NCBI GenBank assembly: GCA_964543905.1
Contig: CAZIZO010000012.1
Coordinates: 40,841-104,840 of the forward strand
Direction of reading: 5' to 3'
Length of the DNA stretch: 64,000 nucleotides
Source: GCA-016699835 sp964543905
GTDB taxonomy: Bacteria > Planctomycetota > Phycisphaerae > Phycisphaerales > UBA1924
Shown: positions 49,391 through 60,225 of the stretch, piece by piece
How positions within the stretch are numbered: position 1 is the stretch's first letter
How the letters are laid out: every line of letters begins with the position of its first letter
The notes under the pieces: model-generated
Databases searched by the model: none
What the model saw: only the letters and a program-made list of their open reading frames with translations
What the model was told of the DNA's origin: nothing
Made by a program: the position numbers and the translations under genes

Positions 49391-52300
49391 ATGGCACGAG
49401 CCAGGACCACTTCGCTCATCGCCGGCACGCTTGCCACCTGCGCCGGCTTGGCCCTCTCGGTCCACGCGCAGCAGGAGCCCGCGAGCACGCCCCCCTCGTC
49501 CCCCGTTCCTGCCAATGAGGCCCCGCCCGCCACCGCGCCTCCGGCGCCCGCGTCGAGCCCTGCGGCGACCGCTCCCGCCGCCGTCGCGGCGCCCGCGCCC
49601 TCGCTTCCGCCGGGCAGCCTCCGCTTCAACTTCAAGGACGCCCCCGTCGATCAGGTGCTCGACTACCTCGCACGAGAGAGCGGGCTGCCGGTCATCTACG
49701 AAGCCGAGATACCCAAAGGGGAAATCACCTTCGTCGGGGCTTCTCCCTATCCCTTCGATGATGCGCTGAGCATCGTCAATCTCAATCTTCGCCGCTTCGG
49801 CGTGCACCTGCGCAAGCAAGACCAGTTCCTTTATCTCGCCTCGCTCGCCGATTCGGCCAAGAAGCCGACCCAGGTCAATCAGGGGAGCGTGCCCGACGGC
49901 ACCAAGCCCGATCAGTTCGTCACGCTCACCATTCCACTCGATAACGCCCGCGCGGACATCGTCGCCGAGCAGATCAAGCCGCTCGTCAGCGCGTTCGGCG
50001 GCCTGGTGACGGTGCCCGCGCAGAACATGCTCGTCGTGGTCGAGTCCGCGGCGCAGGTCCAGCGCATCAAGCAGATCGTCACCGCCATCGACGCCGTCCG
50101 CCCCGTCGATTCCGCCTTCCGCATCTTTCCGATGAAAAACGCCAGCGCGGAGACCGTGCTCGTCGCGCTGCGCACCCTCATGGGCGAGCGCACCAAGACC
50201 TTTGTCGTGGAGAAGGACGGCTCCAAGCGCGAAGTCCAGGATCAGCAACTCGTGGGCGTCAACCTGACCGCCGACGCGCGGACCAACTCGATCCTCGCGG
50301 TCGGACCGGCCTCCAAGATCCAGTCCGTCGAACAACTGGTCACGCTCCTCGACGTGCCCGAGAGCGCGGGCGGCGACAGCAAGATGACCACGTTCACCCT
50401 CGCGAGCGTCGCCCCCGACGCCGCGGCCCAGCGCTTGAACGCGCTCTTCGCGTCCCTCGACGCCAAACTCAAGCCCGTCATCATCCCGCTCCCCGAAGCC
50501 AAGAAAGTCTCCATCGTCGGGAAGGGCTCGCAGATCAAGCAGGCCCAGGACCTCATCGCCCAACTCGACCCCGCCGCCGTCGAGGGGGAGGGCGGTCGCC
50601 TGCAACTCAAGACCGCCACCATCGCCCTCAAGCACATCAAGCCCAACGCCATCGAACAGATCGCGGGCAAACTCCTCTCCCCCTCGCAGCAGCAATCGAT
50701 CCGCTTCGCGCCGACGCCCGACCACGCGGGGATCATCGTGAGCGGCCCGGCGGACGACGTGGGCGTTTTCGAGCAACTCGTGGCCGGGCTCGACGTGCAG
50801 GGGCAAGGGCAGAAGGACGTGCGCCAACTGCGCATCGCCGCGGGCGACCCCGCCGCGATCGTCGCCAAGGCCGAACAGTTGTACGCCGCCACCGGCGCCA
50901 GCCAGCGAGAACCGGTCTCCCTCGCGCTCGACAAGCCCACGCGCACGCTCACGATCATCGGCAGCCCCAGCGCGGTCGCCGCGTTCGACCGCCTGGTGCG
51001 CTCCTCGCAAGAGGCCCGCGCCATCGACCAGGAAGTCCGGAAGTTCGACGTGCAGCGAGGTCGAGCCACCGACATCGCCGCTCGAACCTCGCGCCTCGCC
51101 CGCGCCTTGCTCACCCCGACCGACGGCACGCCGTACGAAGAGCCCACGATCGAGGGCTTCGACGACGCCAAGGCGATCGTGGTGCGTGCCAAGGGCGATC
51201 AGATGCAGACCCTCGCGTCGCTCATCGAGCGGAACGACGTGGCGGGCGAACGCGGCTACCGGATCATCCCGGTGACGAGCGAGCCCGCCAGCGCCCTGCG
51301 AGACCGGGCGATGGCGATCTACGAAAAGCAGTACGCGAACGTGCCGAACGTCTCACCGATCGACGTGAGCGTCGACCCTGAGGCGAACGCACTCCACGTC
51401 TCGGCGGATGCCGACGGCATGCGCCGCTTCACGGGCGTGCTCGACGAGTTGCAGCGATTGTCGGGCGGCGCCCGCGAAGTGCGCCTCGTCCCCGTCCGTC
51501 GGGCCGAGCCGGCGAAGATCGTCGAAGCCATGCGCGACCTGACGACCGCGGGCGACGTGCTCCGCCCGTGGCTCGGGAAGGGCGCCGCCCCCGCCTTTGA
51601 GCCCGTGGAATCCGTCAAGGCGGTCCTCGTCGCGGCGCCCGTGGCGCAGTTGCCGCTCATCGAGCAGGCCATCCGCGAGTTCGACCAGACGGCGGAACGA
51701 ACCAACGTGCAGGTGCAGGTCTTCCGCATCGTGCGGGGCGACGCGAACTCGATCGCGAACGCCATCCGCACGGCGATCGCGCCGCTCGCCCGCCCCGGCG
51801 ACACCCCACCCAGCGTGACGCCCGAGGCCGGCAGCAACTCGATCGTGGTCGCCGCCGGCGCGGACGCGATGGCCAAGGCGCGCGAACTCGTCGATTCGAT
51901 GGACGAGATGGGCAAGCCCGACCGCGTGGGCGTGCGCTCGATGTACCTCAAGTTCGTGCGGGCCGAAACGATCGCGCCCGTGCTCGAGAACCTGCTCACG
52001 CGCGAGAGCGTGGTCGATCAACTCTCGCCCCGCGATCGGGCGGCCTTCCTCCGCCAGAACGCCCAGCAGGGCCCGTCCAACCGGGTGCGCGTCGCCGCCG
52101 AGCGACGCACGAACGCGATCATCGTCAGCGGTCCGCAACTGCTGATCGAGGCCGCCGAGCAACTCATCAAGGAGATCGACGTCGATCCCGCGCAGCACGG
52201 CGCCGTGAGACGCAGCGTGCGCATCCTCACCCTGCAGAACGCCGACGCGAACCAGATGGCGGCGAACATCCAGGCCGTCTTCGCCGAGGAAGCCGGCGGC

Positions 52301-55300
52301 GAGCCCGCCCCCACCGTGCGCGTCGACCCCGCCAGCAACTCGCTGATCCTGCACGGCACGGACAAGCAACTCGCCACCGTCGAGCAACTCGCCAGCAAGT
52401 TGGACGCCGCCGCCGTCGCCAGCAGCCGCCAGATGCGCCTCGTGCCCGTCGATCGCTCCCGGGTCAGCGCCGAGGTGCTCGCGGCCACGCTCAAAGGCCT
52501 GCTCGAACGCCAGGGCGGACTCAAGGTTGAGGTCGTCTCGACCGACGAACTGCTGAAGCGACGCGAGGACGCGGGGAAGAACGACGCGGTGAAGGGCGAG
52601 GAGAAGAAATCGGGCGCACTCGATCTCCCGCCCGCCGGCGTTTCCACGATGATCGCGAGCCTCGGAGACGTCGTGCTGTGGTCAGCCATCGCGGTGTACG
52701 AGCCCGACCCCGCCAAGCCCGACCCCGCCAAGCCAGACGCGGACGAGCCCCCGCTGACGATCGCCGTCGACCCCGCGACCAACACGCTGCTCCTCGTGGG
52801 CTCGTCGCGGCTCACCGACCGCGCGACCCAACTCGCGGCCCAACTCGAGCAGCAACTCCCGCCCAAGCCCGCGGGCGTCCATGTCGTGACGATGCCCGGC
52901 GGCGTCGATGTCCGCGCGCTCGCCGAGATCGTGCAGCAGACGATCGCCCAACTCCAAGGTGCGGGAGGTCGGGGCGGCGCCGTGAGCAGCCAGGTCCGCC
53001 TCATGCCCGATCCATCGGGCACCGCGCTCATCGTCGTCGCCAACGACGAGGATTTCGCCACCGTGGGCGGGCTCATCGCCTCGCTCACGCAGGCCGAGAA
53101 GGCGACCCAAGTCTCCATCAAGGTCTATCCGCTCCAATCCATCACCGCCCAGCGAGCGACGAACGCCATCCGCGACCTCTTCCTCGCCGATCCCCGCGGC
53201 TGGCAGGCGCGGCGCATCCGAACCCTGGAGATGAAGATCGGCGACGCTCCCGCGGCCCGGATCGACGCCACTCAAATCCGTGTGACGGCCAACCCGGGGG
53301 GCTCCTCGATCATCGTCGCCGCACCGCCCGAGGCCCTGCCCGCGATCGACTCGCTCATCCAGACGCTCGACCAGAGCGTGGTGAAGGACCTTCCCGCGAT
53401 CAAGCGCTACGACCTCAAGCACGCGCAAGCGACGGACCTGGCGCGGACGATGCAGCAACTCTTCGACGCGCAACGCCAGGGCGGCGCCGCATGGGACGTG
53501 CCGGGAACACGGTTCATCGCCGACGAGCGGACCAACTCGCTGCTCGTCACCGCCTCCGAATCGCAGCACGCCGACGTGCAACGCCTCCTCGAAGCCGCCG
53601 ACGCCAGCGCCGACGAGAAGGACCTCGAACTGGCCATGATCGCCGTGCGCCAGGCGAACCCGACGGCCGTGCAACGCCTGATCGAGGACGTGCTCGTCGG
53701 CAAAGACCCCGGCCGCAAGGGCAGACTCCGCATCTCCGCCCAGGACGGCTCGAGCCTGCTGATCGTGCGAGCCACCAGGGACGAGATCGAGCACGTCCGC
53801 GCCATCGTCGCGCAGATCGATTCCGCCGAGACGGCGACGCTCCCGATCCGCTCCCTCAAACTCGACCGCGCCGACGCGCAGACCACCGCCGCCGCGCTCA
53901 CCAAGTTCTTCGCCGATCGCGCGCGACTGCTCGCTCGCCCGGGGCAGAACGCGCAGCCCAAGGTCGCCATCGCGGGCGATCGACGCAGCGGCACGCTCAT
54001 CGTCGCCGCCGGGGACGACGACTTCGAGCAGGTCAAGAGCCTCGTCGCCACCTTCGACGCGCCCGCCCCGGCCCAGGACATGCAGTTCAAGGTCATCCCC
54101 CTCAAGAACGCCCGCGTCGGCGACGTCGGCGAGACGATCCAGAGCATCGTCAGCGAACTGCAATGGGAACGAACCTGGGGTCGCTGGCGCGGCAACCAGG
54201 ACGACAAGCCCGAGGATCGCCTCCTCGTCGAGACCAACGAACGCACGAACAGTGTCGTCGTCTTCGGTCAGGGCGAACTGATGAGCACCGTCGAACGCGT
54301 GATCGGCGCGCTCGATCAACCTCAATCCGACGCCACGGCCCTCGCCGTCCGCTCCATCGCGCTCAAGAATGCCGACCTCGCCGCCGTCAAGGGAGTCCTC
54401 GAACGCGCCATGGCGACTCCCGGCTGGCGTTCCTGGCGCGGGCCCGACCCCGACGGTGTGCAGGTCGAGATCGATCGTCGCGGACGCTCGCTCGTGCTCG
54501 TCGGAAAGGGCGATCGCGTCCAGCAGGCGATCAAGTACGCCACCGAGTTGGACTCGTCCTCCGCCCGCGGCGACCAGCAAACCGAGACCATCACCCTCCA
54601 GCACGCCAAGGCCGAGACCGCGGCCCAATCGCTGCGACAGTTCTTCGTCGAGCGTTCCAGGGCGCAGGGTGTCAACGAGTCGGCCATCACGATCATCGGC
54701 TCGGCCAACGGGAACGCCCTCATCGTCGCGGGCGATGCCGAAAGCCTCAAAACCCTGCGCGATCTCGTCGGGCAGATCGACCAGCCCGAGTTGGGCAAGG
54801 ACCGCCGCATCGAGGTCTACGTCGTCCAGAACGCCAACGCGACCGAGATCGCACCGACGCTCCGCGGCATGTTCGCCCGGGGCTCCCGTGCCGAGGACCA
54901 AGTCATCATCACCCCCATGGCGAGCACCAACTCGCTCGTCATCTCCGCGCCTACCACCGCCTTCGCGCAGGTCGAGGGCTTGCTCAAGCAACTCGACGCG
55001 CCCCCGAGCGCCGAGCAGGCGAACATCGCGACCGTCACGCTCTCCTCGGCCCGAGCACAGGACGTCGCGTCGGCCCTCAAGGCGGCCATGCCGAGCAACG
55101 TGAAGGTCACGATCACCCCCGTTGCCCGCACCAACTCGCTCCTCGTCACGGGCTCGAAGGAAACCATCCAGTTGGTCATGGACAAGATCAAGCAGATCGA
55201 CCAGGAGCCCGTCAAGAGCCTCACCGAGTTCCGCCGATTCACGCTCAAGAACGCCGACGCGTCCGACCTCTCGTGGACGATCTCGCAGATGCTCTCCGCA

Positions 55301-58300
55301 CGACGCCAGGCCGACGGCGATCTCCGCGCCAGCATCGACTATTCACGCGCCGACAACACCCTGATCGTCTCGGCCACGCCCGACCAGATCATCGAGATCG
55401 AGAAGATGCTGATCGAACTCGACAAGCCCGCCGCCACGACGCGCAAGACCGAGTTCGTCAAACTCGAGTTCGCGAACGCGGAACAGACGTCGAACGCGCT
55501 CAAGGTGTTCTATGGGCGCTACGCGCCCGAGGCCGCCACGCCCGGCGCCCGCGCGGTCACGATCGTCGCCGATCCCGCCTCCAACTCGCTGGTCATCAGC
55601 GCCGACGAGAAGGAATGGGCGGGCATCACCGCGCTGCTCGCCAAGTTGGACACGAAGGACTACGACACAACCCGGCAGTTGGCCGTCCTCCCGCTCGTGC
55701 ACGCCGACGCGAGCAGCATCGCCCGCGCGCTCAACGAGGGCTTCCGCGCTCCGCTCGAAGACCGCCTGCGCGCGGATCGCGCCCGGGCGAACCAGCCGCG
55801 GGGCAACTCCGGGCGTCCCGAGGAAGTCTCGCCGCCCGCGATCCTCGTCGATGCGGCCGGCATGCCCATCGTCACCGCCGAGGTGCAGACCAACTCCCTC
55901 ATCGTCTTTGCGGGACGCCGCGAACTCGACCGCATCGAGCAGATCGTCAAGCAACTCGACGTCTCGGGCTTCGATTCGATGCCGCAGGCCCGCATCATCC
56001 CGCTGAAGACCGGAAAGCCCTCGCAGGTCGCGTCCATGATCCGGGAGTTGTTCCTCAATCAGAAGGACCGCGTGGGCGGGCCTCGCTCCGTGCTCATCCT
56101 GGGCGACGACCAGGCCGGCGCGCTCATCGTGCGCGCCGCGGACGATCAGTTCGCGCAGATCAAGACGCTGGCGGACACGCTCCAGGAGCAGGGCGACATC
56201 GGGCGTGCCGCGCCGCACGTCATCCGACTCAAGCATGTGGCTGCCGGCCGCCTCCGGACGACGCTGCTGGCAACCTTCACCGAGATCGCCCGCTCCCAGG
56301 GCGAGACGCTCGCGATCGAGGCCGACCGCACGAGCAACGCGATCGTCATCGCGTGCTCGCCCCGCATCCTCGAGCAGATCAAGCCCGTGATCGAGGAACT
56401 CGACCGGGGCGAGGCCCACGCCGACCCACAGTCGGGAACCCCCGCGCTGGGGCAGGTGGTGGTGATCGCGGACGTGAAGAACAACTCCCCAGAACAGATC
56501 CGCCAGCAGTTGGAAGCGATGGGCCTGACGCGCCCGCAGCCGCAGGATCGCCCGGGGCTCGTGAGCGAACCCATCACGATCAGCGTGATGAGCAGCCGCA
56601 CGGCACTCGCGATCCTCGCCGCCCCGGGCGACGGCGACGCGGTGCGCGCGCTCGTCCGGGCGCTCGACGCGGAACCGATCGAAGCGGGACAGCAGGTCGG
56701 CATCGTCGCGCTCAAGCAGGCGAGCGCGACGCCGCTCGTGAACACGCTCAACGCGATGCTCCGCCCCGCGGACGCGGGCAACGCCGCGACAGGCCAGGCG
56801 AGGGCCCTCGCCGAGCACATCCGCCGCCTTTCCCTCCAGCGCACGGGCGTGGACCAGAGCGAACTCTCCCTCGACATCAGCAAGCCGATCCGCATCGTGC
56901 CCGACGTGGACGCCAACTCCGTGGTGCTCATCTCCACGCCCGCCAACGTGCTCGCGCTGCGCGAGATTGTCGCCACGCTCGACACGCTGCCCGTCGGCGA
57001 TGCCGTCGTCATCCGCATCTTCACACTCGAAAACGCCTCGGCTATCCGCGCGCAGCAGGTCATCGACCGCCTTTTCGCCGAGGGCGAAGCGCTCCGCCGA
57101 TTGCCCGGCACCCAGCGCCGCGGACTCCCGACCACCTCCACCGGCCGCGCCCTCGCGGGCGAGGTCGCCCTCACCGTTGACGAGCGCACCAACGCGCTCA
57201 TCGTCGCGGGACGCGAAGAGGCCGTCGCCCTCGTCGAAGTCTTGATGAAAGACCTCGACCAGGAACGCGCCGGCAAATGGATCGAGCCCTCAATTATCCG
57301 CCTCCAGCACGCCGACGCCGCCGACCTCGCCCGCAAACTGCGCGAGATCCTTGTCCTCGGCATGGCGACCACCCCCGAGGCCGCCGGCCTCCAACGCCAG
57401 TACGGCCGCCTGCGCATGCTGCAAGACAACAAGACCCCTGACGCGCCCGACGCCCGCGTCCAGGCCGATCTCTTCGCCCCCGTCTCGGGGCTCGTCGTCA
57501 CGGCCGAAGAAAACCTCAACGCGATCATCGTCGTGGGCACACCCGGCAACACCGCCGTCATCAAGGAACTCGTCAAGCAACTCGACGTCGAGGCCGCCGC
57601 CGCGTCGAACTCCGTCCGCTTCTTCCCCCTCCGGCACGCGTCCGCCGACCGCGTCGCGGGCCTGGTCCGCGACATCTTCCGCCAGCGTCAGGCCGCGGGC
57701 ACGGGCCGCCCCGAGGACGCGATCGTCATCTCCGCCGACATGCGGACCAACAGCCTTATCGCCTCCACGAGCGCCAAGAGTTTCTCCATCCTCGAAGGAC
57801 TGCTCAAGAACATCGACACCCCCGAGACCAACTACGCCGTCGGCCTGCACGTCCTGCCCGTCGAGGGCGCCGACGCCCGCCTCCTCGCGCCCAAGATCGA
57901 CCGCCTCATGCGGGAACGCATCCAGGCTTCCGCCTCGCAGGGCGGCGTCCGCAACGCGCTCGACGCCTTCAGCATCGACGCCGAGCCCGCCAACAACCTG
58001 CTCATCGTCGCCTGCAGCGACGAGAACCTTCAGGTCGTCAAGGACCTCATCGACGCGCTCACGAAAGACGCCGCACGCATCTCCGGCGCCGAACGCACCG
58101 AGATCATCCAACTGAGCAAGAGCCGCGCCCCCGAAGTCGCGACCTCGCTCGATCAGTTGTACGTCAAGAAAGAAGCCGAGCGCCGCGGGCCGGGCGCCGT
58201 CAGCGTCCTCCCCAACGAGCGCCTCAACGCCCTCATCGTCAGCGGCTCCGAGCGCGACATCACCGAGATCCGCGCCCTCGCCGCCCGTCTCGACGGCGCC

Positions 58301-60169
58301 CAGGTCCAGGCCGTGCGTCAGGTCAAGCCCATCGAACTCAAGAGCGCCAACGCCCTCGAGGTCACTCGCCTCATCGAGAGCGTGCTCGCCGGCACCCCCG
58401 TCGGGGGTGGTCGCGGCGTCGGCGCGCGTCAGGCCACCCGCCTCCAGTTCATCCGACGCGAACTCGCGACCGCCCTCGAAGGCCAGACCGGCACCGCCCC
58501 CACCGAGGCCGACCTCGACGGCGCCATCAAAGATCAGGTCACCATCACCCCCGACATCCGCACCAACACCGTCTGGATCACCGCCCCCGCTCCCGTCCTC
58601 ACCCTCATCAGCGAGATGGTCGAAGAGCAGGAGCGCACCAGCGCCGGCAGCCGACGCATCGAGTACTTCACGCTCAAAAACTCCGACGCCCGCCAGATGG
58701 CCGACGTCCTTCGCGACACCTTCAACCTCCGCCAGCAGGGCAACGCGCTCGTCCTCGTCCCGAATCGTCCGCTCTCCTCCGAGCCCGCGCCCGACGCCGA
58801 TTCGCCCTTGCCCGACTCCACCTCCGCTCCCGCCGTCAACGGCACCACCCTCACCGCCGTCCCCGACGAGCGACAGCAACTCTCCATCGCCATCGACGCT
58901 CGCACCAACACCCTCATCGTCTCCGGCAGCCAGGACTACCTCGACCTCGTCTCCAAACTCGTCCGTGAACTCGACGGCATCGAGGCCACCGAGCGCGAGG
59001 CACGCGTCTACCACCTCCGCAACTCCAAGGCCAAGGAGATCGAAAAAACCCTCGCCGACTACTTCCGAGGCGAGAACACCCTTGAACGCACCACCCTCGG
59101 CCCGCGACTCTCCGGCTCGCTCATGCGTCAACTCGAGCAGGAAGTCACCGTCGTCGGCGACGAGAAGTCCAACAAACTCGTTATCTCCACCTCGCCCCGC
59201 TACATGGAGACCGTCCTCACCATCGTCCGTGAACTCGACCGCCCGCCCCCACAGGTCATGATCGAGGTCCTCCTCGCCGAGGTTACCCTCGACACCGCCC
59301 GCTCCTGGGGAATGGACGCCAAGATCGGGCCCATCGGCGGCGACATGACCATGGTCGGCTATACCGCCGTCGGTGCGGGCGTCACCTCCGCCATCGGCGT
59401 CCCCAACTTCGCCGTCTCTTCCGCTGAGTTCCAACTCCTCGTCCGTGCCCTCGAATCCCAGGGCAAACTCGAAGTCCTCTCCAACCCCCAAGTCATGGCC
59501 AAGGACAACGAAGAGGCCCAGATCCAGGTCGGCGAGAACGTTCCCATCGTCAACGGCGTCGAACGCTTCGCCCAGGGCAACTCGCAGGCCACCATCGAAC
59601 GAAAGGACGTCGGCATCATCCTCAAGGTCACCCCAAGCATCTCCCCCGACGGCTTCGTCCAGATGAAGATCAACCCCGAGATCTCCACCCTCACCACCCG
59701 GACCGTCCAGGTCGGGAGCGACGTCTCCGCTCCCATCATCAGCAAGCGAACCGTCGACACCCGCGTCACCGTCAAGGACGGCCAGAGCGTCATCATCGGC
59801 GGCCTCATCCAGACCAGCGAAGAACGCCGCCGATCCAAGGTCCCCATCCTCGGCGACATCCCCATCCTCGGCTACCCCTTCCGCACCTACAACGACACCA
59901 GCGTCAAGACCGAACTCATCGTCATCCTCACGCCCCGCGTCATCGAAGGCAACTCCGACCTCGGCGCCCAGCAGGCCGACGACATCCGCGACCGCATGCT
60001 CGAACGCATGGAAGACCCCACCAAGATCCAGGACTACCTCGACCGCCGTCAACAGGAAGAAACCATCAAGCCCCCCAGCCCGCAGACCTACACCCCCGAC
60101 GCCGTCCCCGTCCCCGCGCCCGTCGACGCTTCCCCCGCCGCGAATCGCCCCATGCAGTTGCCCAAGTAA
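49391..60169 (+). CDS. gspD: Giant secretin with about 37 N-domain repeats (GspD-like)
   Basis: A 3,592-residue exported secretin, more than five times the usual GspD (about 650). A signal peptide (residues 1-27, ending VHAQ) and an Ala/Pro-rich spacer precede an N0 domain at about 77-160 (LRFNFKDAPVDQVLDYLARE). From about 165 to 3280 come roughly 37 tandem N1/N3-type domains of about 85-90 residues, each with a TNSLIV-like strand and a helix ending in LD, for example RTNSLLVTG and RTNALIVAG. The outer-membrane beta-barrel is at about 3284-3517 (QVMIEVLLAEV, VGENVPIVNG, VKDGQSVIIGGL, KVPILGDIPILGYPF), with a C-terminal tail. GGAGG lies 7 nt before the ATG at 49391. No internal stop or frameshift. 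It forms the outer-membrane channel. Confidence 0.93.
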   Translation: MARARTTSLIAGTLATCAGLALSVHAQQEPASTPPSSPVPANEAPPATAPPAPASSPAATAPAAVAAPAPSLPPGSLRFNFKDAPVDQVLDYLARESGLPVIYEAEIPKGEITFVGASPYPFDDALSIVNLNLRRFGVHLRKQDQFLYLASLADSAKKPTQVNQGSVPDGTKPDQFVTLTIPLDNARADIVAEQIKPLVSAFGGLVTVPAQNMLVVVESAAQVQRIKQIVTAIDAVRPVDSAFRIFPMKNASAETVLVALRTLMGERTKTFVVEKDGSKREVQDQQLVGVNLTADARTNSILAVGPASKIQSVEQLVTLLDVPESAGGDSKMTTFTLASVAPDAAAQRLNALFASLDAKLKPVIIPLPEAKKVSIVGKGSQIKQAQDLIAQLDPAAVEGEGGRLQLKTATIALKHIKPNAIEQIAGKLLSPSQQQSIRFAPTPDHAGIIVSGPADDVGVFEQLVAGLDVQGQGQKDVRQLRIAAGDPAAIVAKAEQLYAATGASQREPVSLALDKPTRTLTIIGSPSAVAAFDRLVRSSQEARAIDQEVRKFDVQRGRATDIAARTSRLARALLTPTDGTPYEEPTIEGFDDAKAIVVRAKGDQMQTLASLIERNDVAGERGYRIIPVTSEPASALRDRAMAIYEKQYANVPNVSPIDVSVDPEANALHVSADADGMRRFTGVLDELQRLSGGAREVRLVPVRRAEPAKIVEAMRDLTTAGDVLRPWLGKGAAPAFEPVESVKAVLVAAPVAQLPLIEQAIREFDQTAERTNVQVQVFRIVRGDANSIANAIRTAIAPLARPGDTPPSVTPEAGSNSIVVAAGADAMAKARELVDSMDEMGKPDRVGVRSMYLKFVRAETIAPVLENLLTRESVVDQLSPRDRAAFLRQNAQQGPSNRVRVAAERRTNAIIVSGPQLLIEAAEQLIKEIDVDPAQHGAVRRSVRILTLQNADANQMAANIQAVFAEEAGGEPAPTVRVDPASNSLILHGTDKQLATVEQLASKLDAAAVASSRQMRLVPVDRSRVSAEVLAATLKGLLERQGGLKVEVVSTDELLKRREDAGKNDAVKGEEKKSGALDLPPAGVSTMIASLGDVVLWSAIAVYEPDPAKPDPAKPDADEPPLTIAVDPATNTLLLVGSSRLTDRATQLAAQLEQQLPPKPAGVHVVTMPGGVDVRALAEIVQQTIAQLQGAGGRGGAVSSQVRLMPDPSGTALIVVANDEDFATVGGLIASLTQAEKATQVSIKVYPLQSITAQRATNAIRDLFLADPRGWQARRIRTLEMKIGDAPAARIDATQIRVTANPGGSSIIVAAPPEALPAIDSLIQTLDQSVVKDLPAIKRYDLKHAQATDLARTMQQLFDAQRQGGAAWDVPGTRFIADERTNSLLVTASESQHADVQRLLEAADASADEKDLELAMIAVRQANPTAVQRLIEDVLVGKDPGRKGRLRISAQDGSSLLIVRATRDEIEHVRAIVAQIDSAETATLPIRSLKLDRADAQTTAAALTKFFADRARLLARPGQNAQPKVAIAGDRRSGTLIVAAGDDDFEQVKSLVATFDAPAPAQDMQFKVIPLKNARVGDVGETIQSIVSELQWERTWGRWRGNQDDKPEDRLLVETNERTNSVVVFGQGELMSTVERVIGALDQPQSDATALAVRSIALKNADLAAVKGVLERAMATPGWRSWRGPDPDGVQVEIDRRGRSLVLVGKGDRVQQAIKYATELDSSSARGDQQTETITLQHAKAETAAQSLRQFFVERSRAQGVNESAITIIGSANGNALIVAGDAESLKTLRDLVGQIDQPELGKDRRIEVYVVQNANATEIAPTLRGMFARGSRAEDQVIITPMASTNSLVISAPTTAFAQVEGLLKQLDAPPSAEQANIATVTLSSARAQDVASALKAAMPSNVKVTITPVARTNSLLVTGSKETIQLVMDKIKQIDQEPVKSLTEFRRFTLKNADASDLSWTISQMLSARRQADGDLRASIDYSRADNTLIVSATPDQIIEIEKMLIELDKPAATTRKTEFVKLEFANAEQTSNALKVFYGRYAPEAATPGARAVTIVADPASNSLVISADEKEWAGITALLAKLDTKDYDTTRQLAVLPLVHADASSIARALNEGFRAPLEDRLRADRARANQPRGNSGRPEEVSPPAILVDAAGMPIVTAEVQTNSLIVFAGRRELDRIEQIVKQLDVSGFDSMPQARIIPLKTGKPSQVASMIRELFLNQKDRVGGPRSVLILGDDQAGALIVRAADDQFAQIKTLADTLQEQGDIGRAAPHVIRLKHVAAGRLRTTLLATFTEIARSQGETLAIEADRTSNAIVIACSPRILEQIKPVIEELDRGEAHADPQSGTPALGQVVVIADVKNNSPEQIRQQLEAMGLTRPQPQDRPGLVSEPITISVMSSRTALAILAAPGDGDAVRALVRALDAEPIEAGQQVGIVALKQASATPLVNTLNAMLRPADAGNAATGQARALAEHIRRLSLQRTGVDQSELSLDISKPIRIVPDVDANSVVLISTPANVLALREIVATLDTLPVGDAVVIRIFTLENASAIRAQQVIDRLFAEGEALRRLPGTQRRGLPTTSTGRALAGEVALTVDERTNALIVAGREEAVALVEVLMKDLDQERAGKWIEPSIIRLQHADAADLARKLREILVLGMATTPEAAGLQRQYGRLRMLQDNKTPDAPDARVQADLFAPVSGLVVTAEENLNAIIVVGTPGNTAVIKELVKQLDVEAAAASNSVRFFPLRHASADRVAGLVRDIFRQRQAAGTGRPEDAIVISADMRTNSLIASTSAKSFSILEGLLKNIDTPETNYAVGLHVLPVEGADARLLAPKIDRLMRERIQASASQGGVRNALDAFSIDAEPANNLLIVACSDENLQVVKDLIDALTKDAARISGAERTEIIQLSKSRAPEVATSLDQLYVKKEAERRGPGAVSVLPNERLNALIVSGSERDITEIRALAARLDGAQVQAVRQVKPIELKSANALEVTRLIESVLAGTPVGGGRGVGARQATRLQFIRRELATALEGQTGTAPTEADLDGAIKDQVTITPDIRTNTVWITAPAPVLTLISEMVEEQERTSAGSRRIEYFTLKNSDARQMADVLRDTFNLRQQGNALVLVPNRPLSSEPAPDADSPLPDSTSAPAVNGTTLTAVPDERQQLSIAIDARTNTLIVSGSQDYLDLVSKLVRELDGIEATEREARVYHLRNSKAKEIEKTLADYFRGENTLERTTLGPRLSGSLMRQLEQEVTVVGDEKSNKLVISTSPRYMETVLTIVRELDRPPPQVMIEVLLAEVTLDTARSWGMDAKIGPIGGDMTMVGYTAVGAGVTSAIGVPNFAVSSAEFQLLVRALESQGKLEVLSNPQVMAKDNEEAQIQVGENVPIVNGVERFAQGNSQATIERKDVGIILKVTPSISPDGFVQMKINPEISTLTTRTVQVGSDVSAPIISKRTVDTRVTVKDGQSVIIGGLIQTSEERRRSKVPILGDIPILGYPFRTYNDTSVKTELIVILTPRVIEGNSDLGAQQADDIRDRMLERMEDPTKIQDYLDRRQQEETIKPPSPQTYTPDAVPVPAPVDASPAANRPMQLPK

Positions 60170-60225
60170 CTCCGCACATCCTGGTGTCGCAGGCGCCCAC
60201 TCCCCAACCCGCCAAAGTCGATCTC

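Noticed and set aside
52678..57180. A 1,500-codon open frame on the + strand inside the secretin gene
   Set aside because: High GC keeps alternative frames open; its translation is Arg/Pro/Asp-rich with no domains, while the secretin frame shows repeat and barrel motifs.
57290..60052. A long minus-strand open frame opposite the secretin
   Set aside because: Gly/Asp/Val-rich antisense shadow of the secretin codons; no start region or motif of its own.
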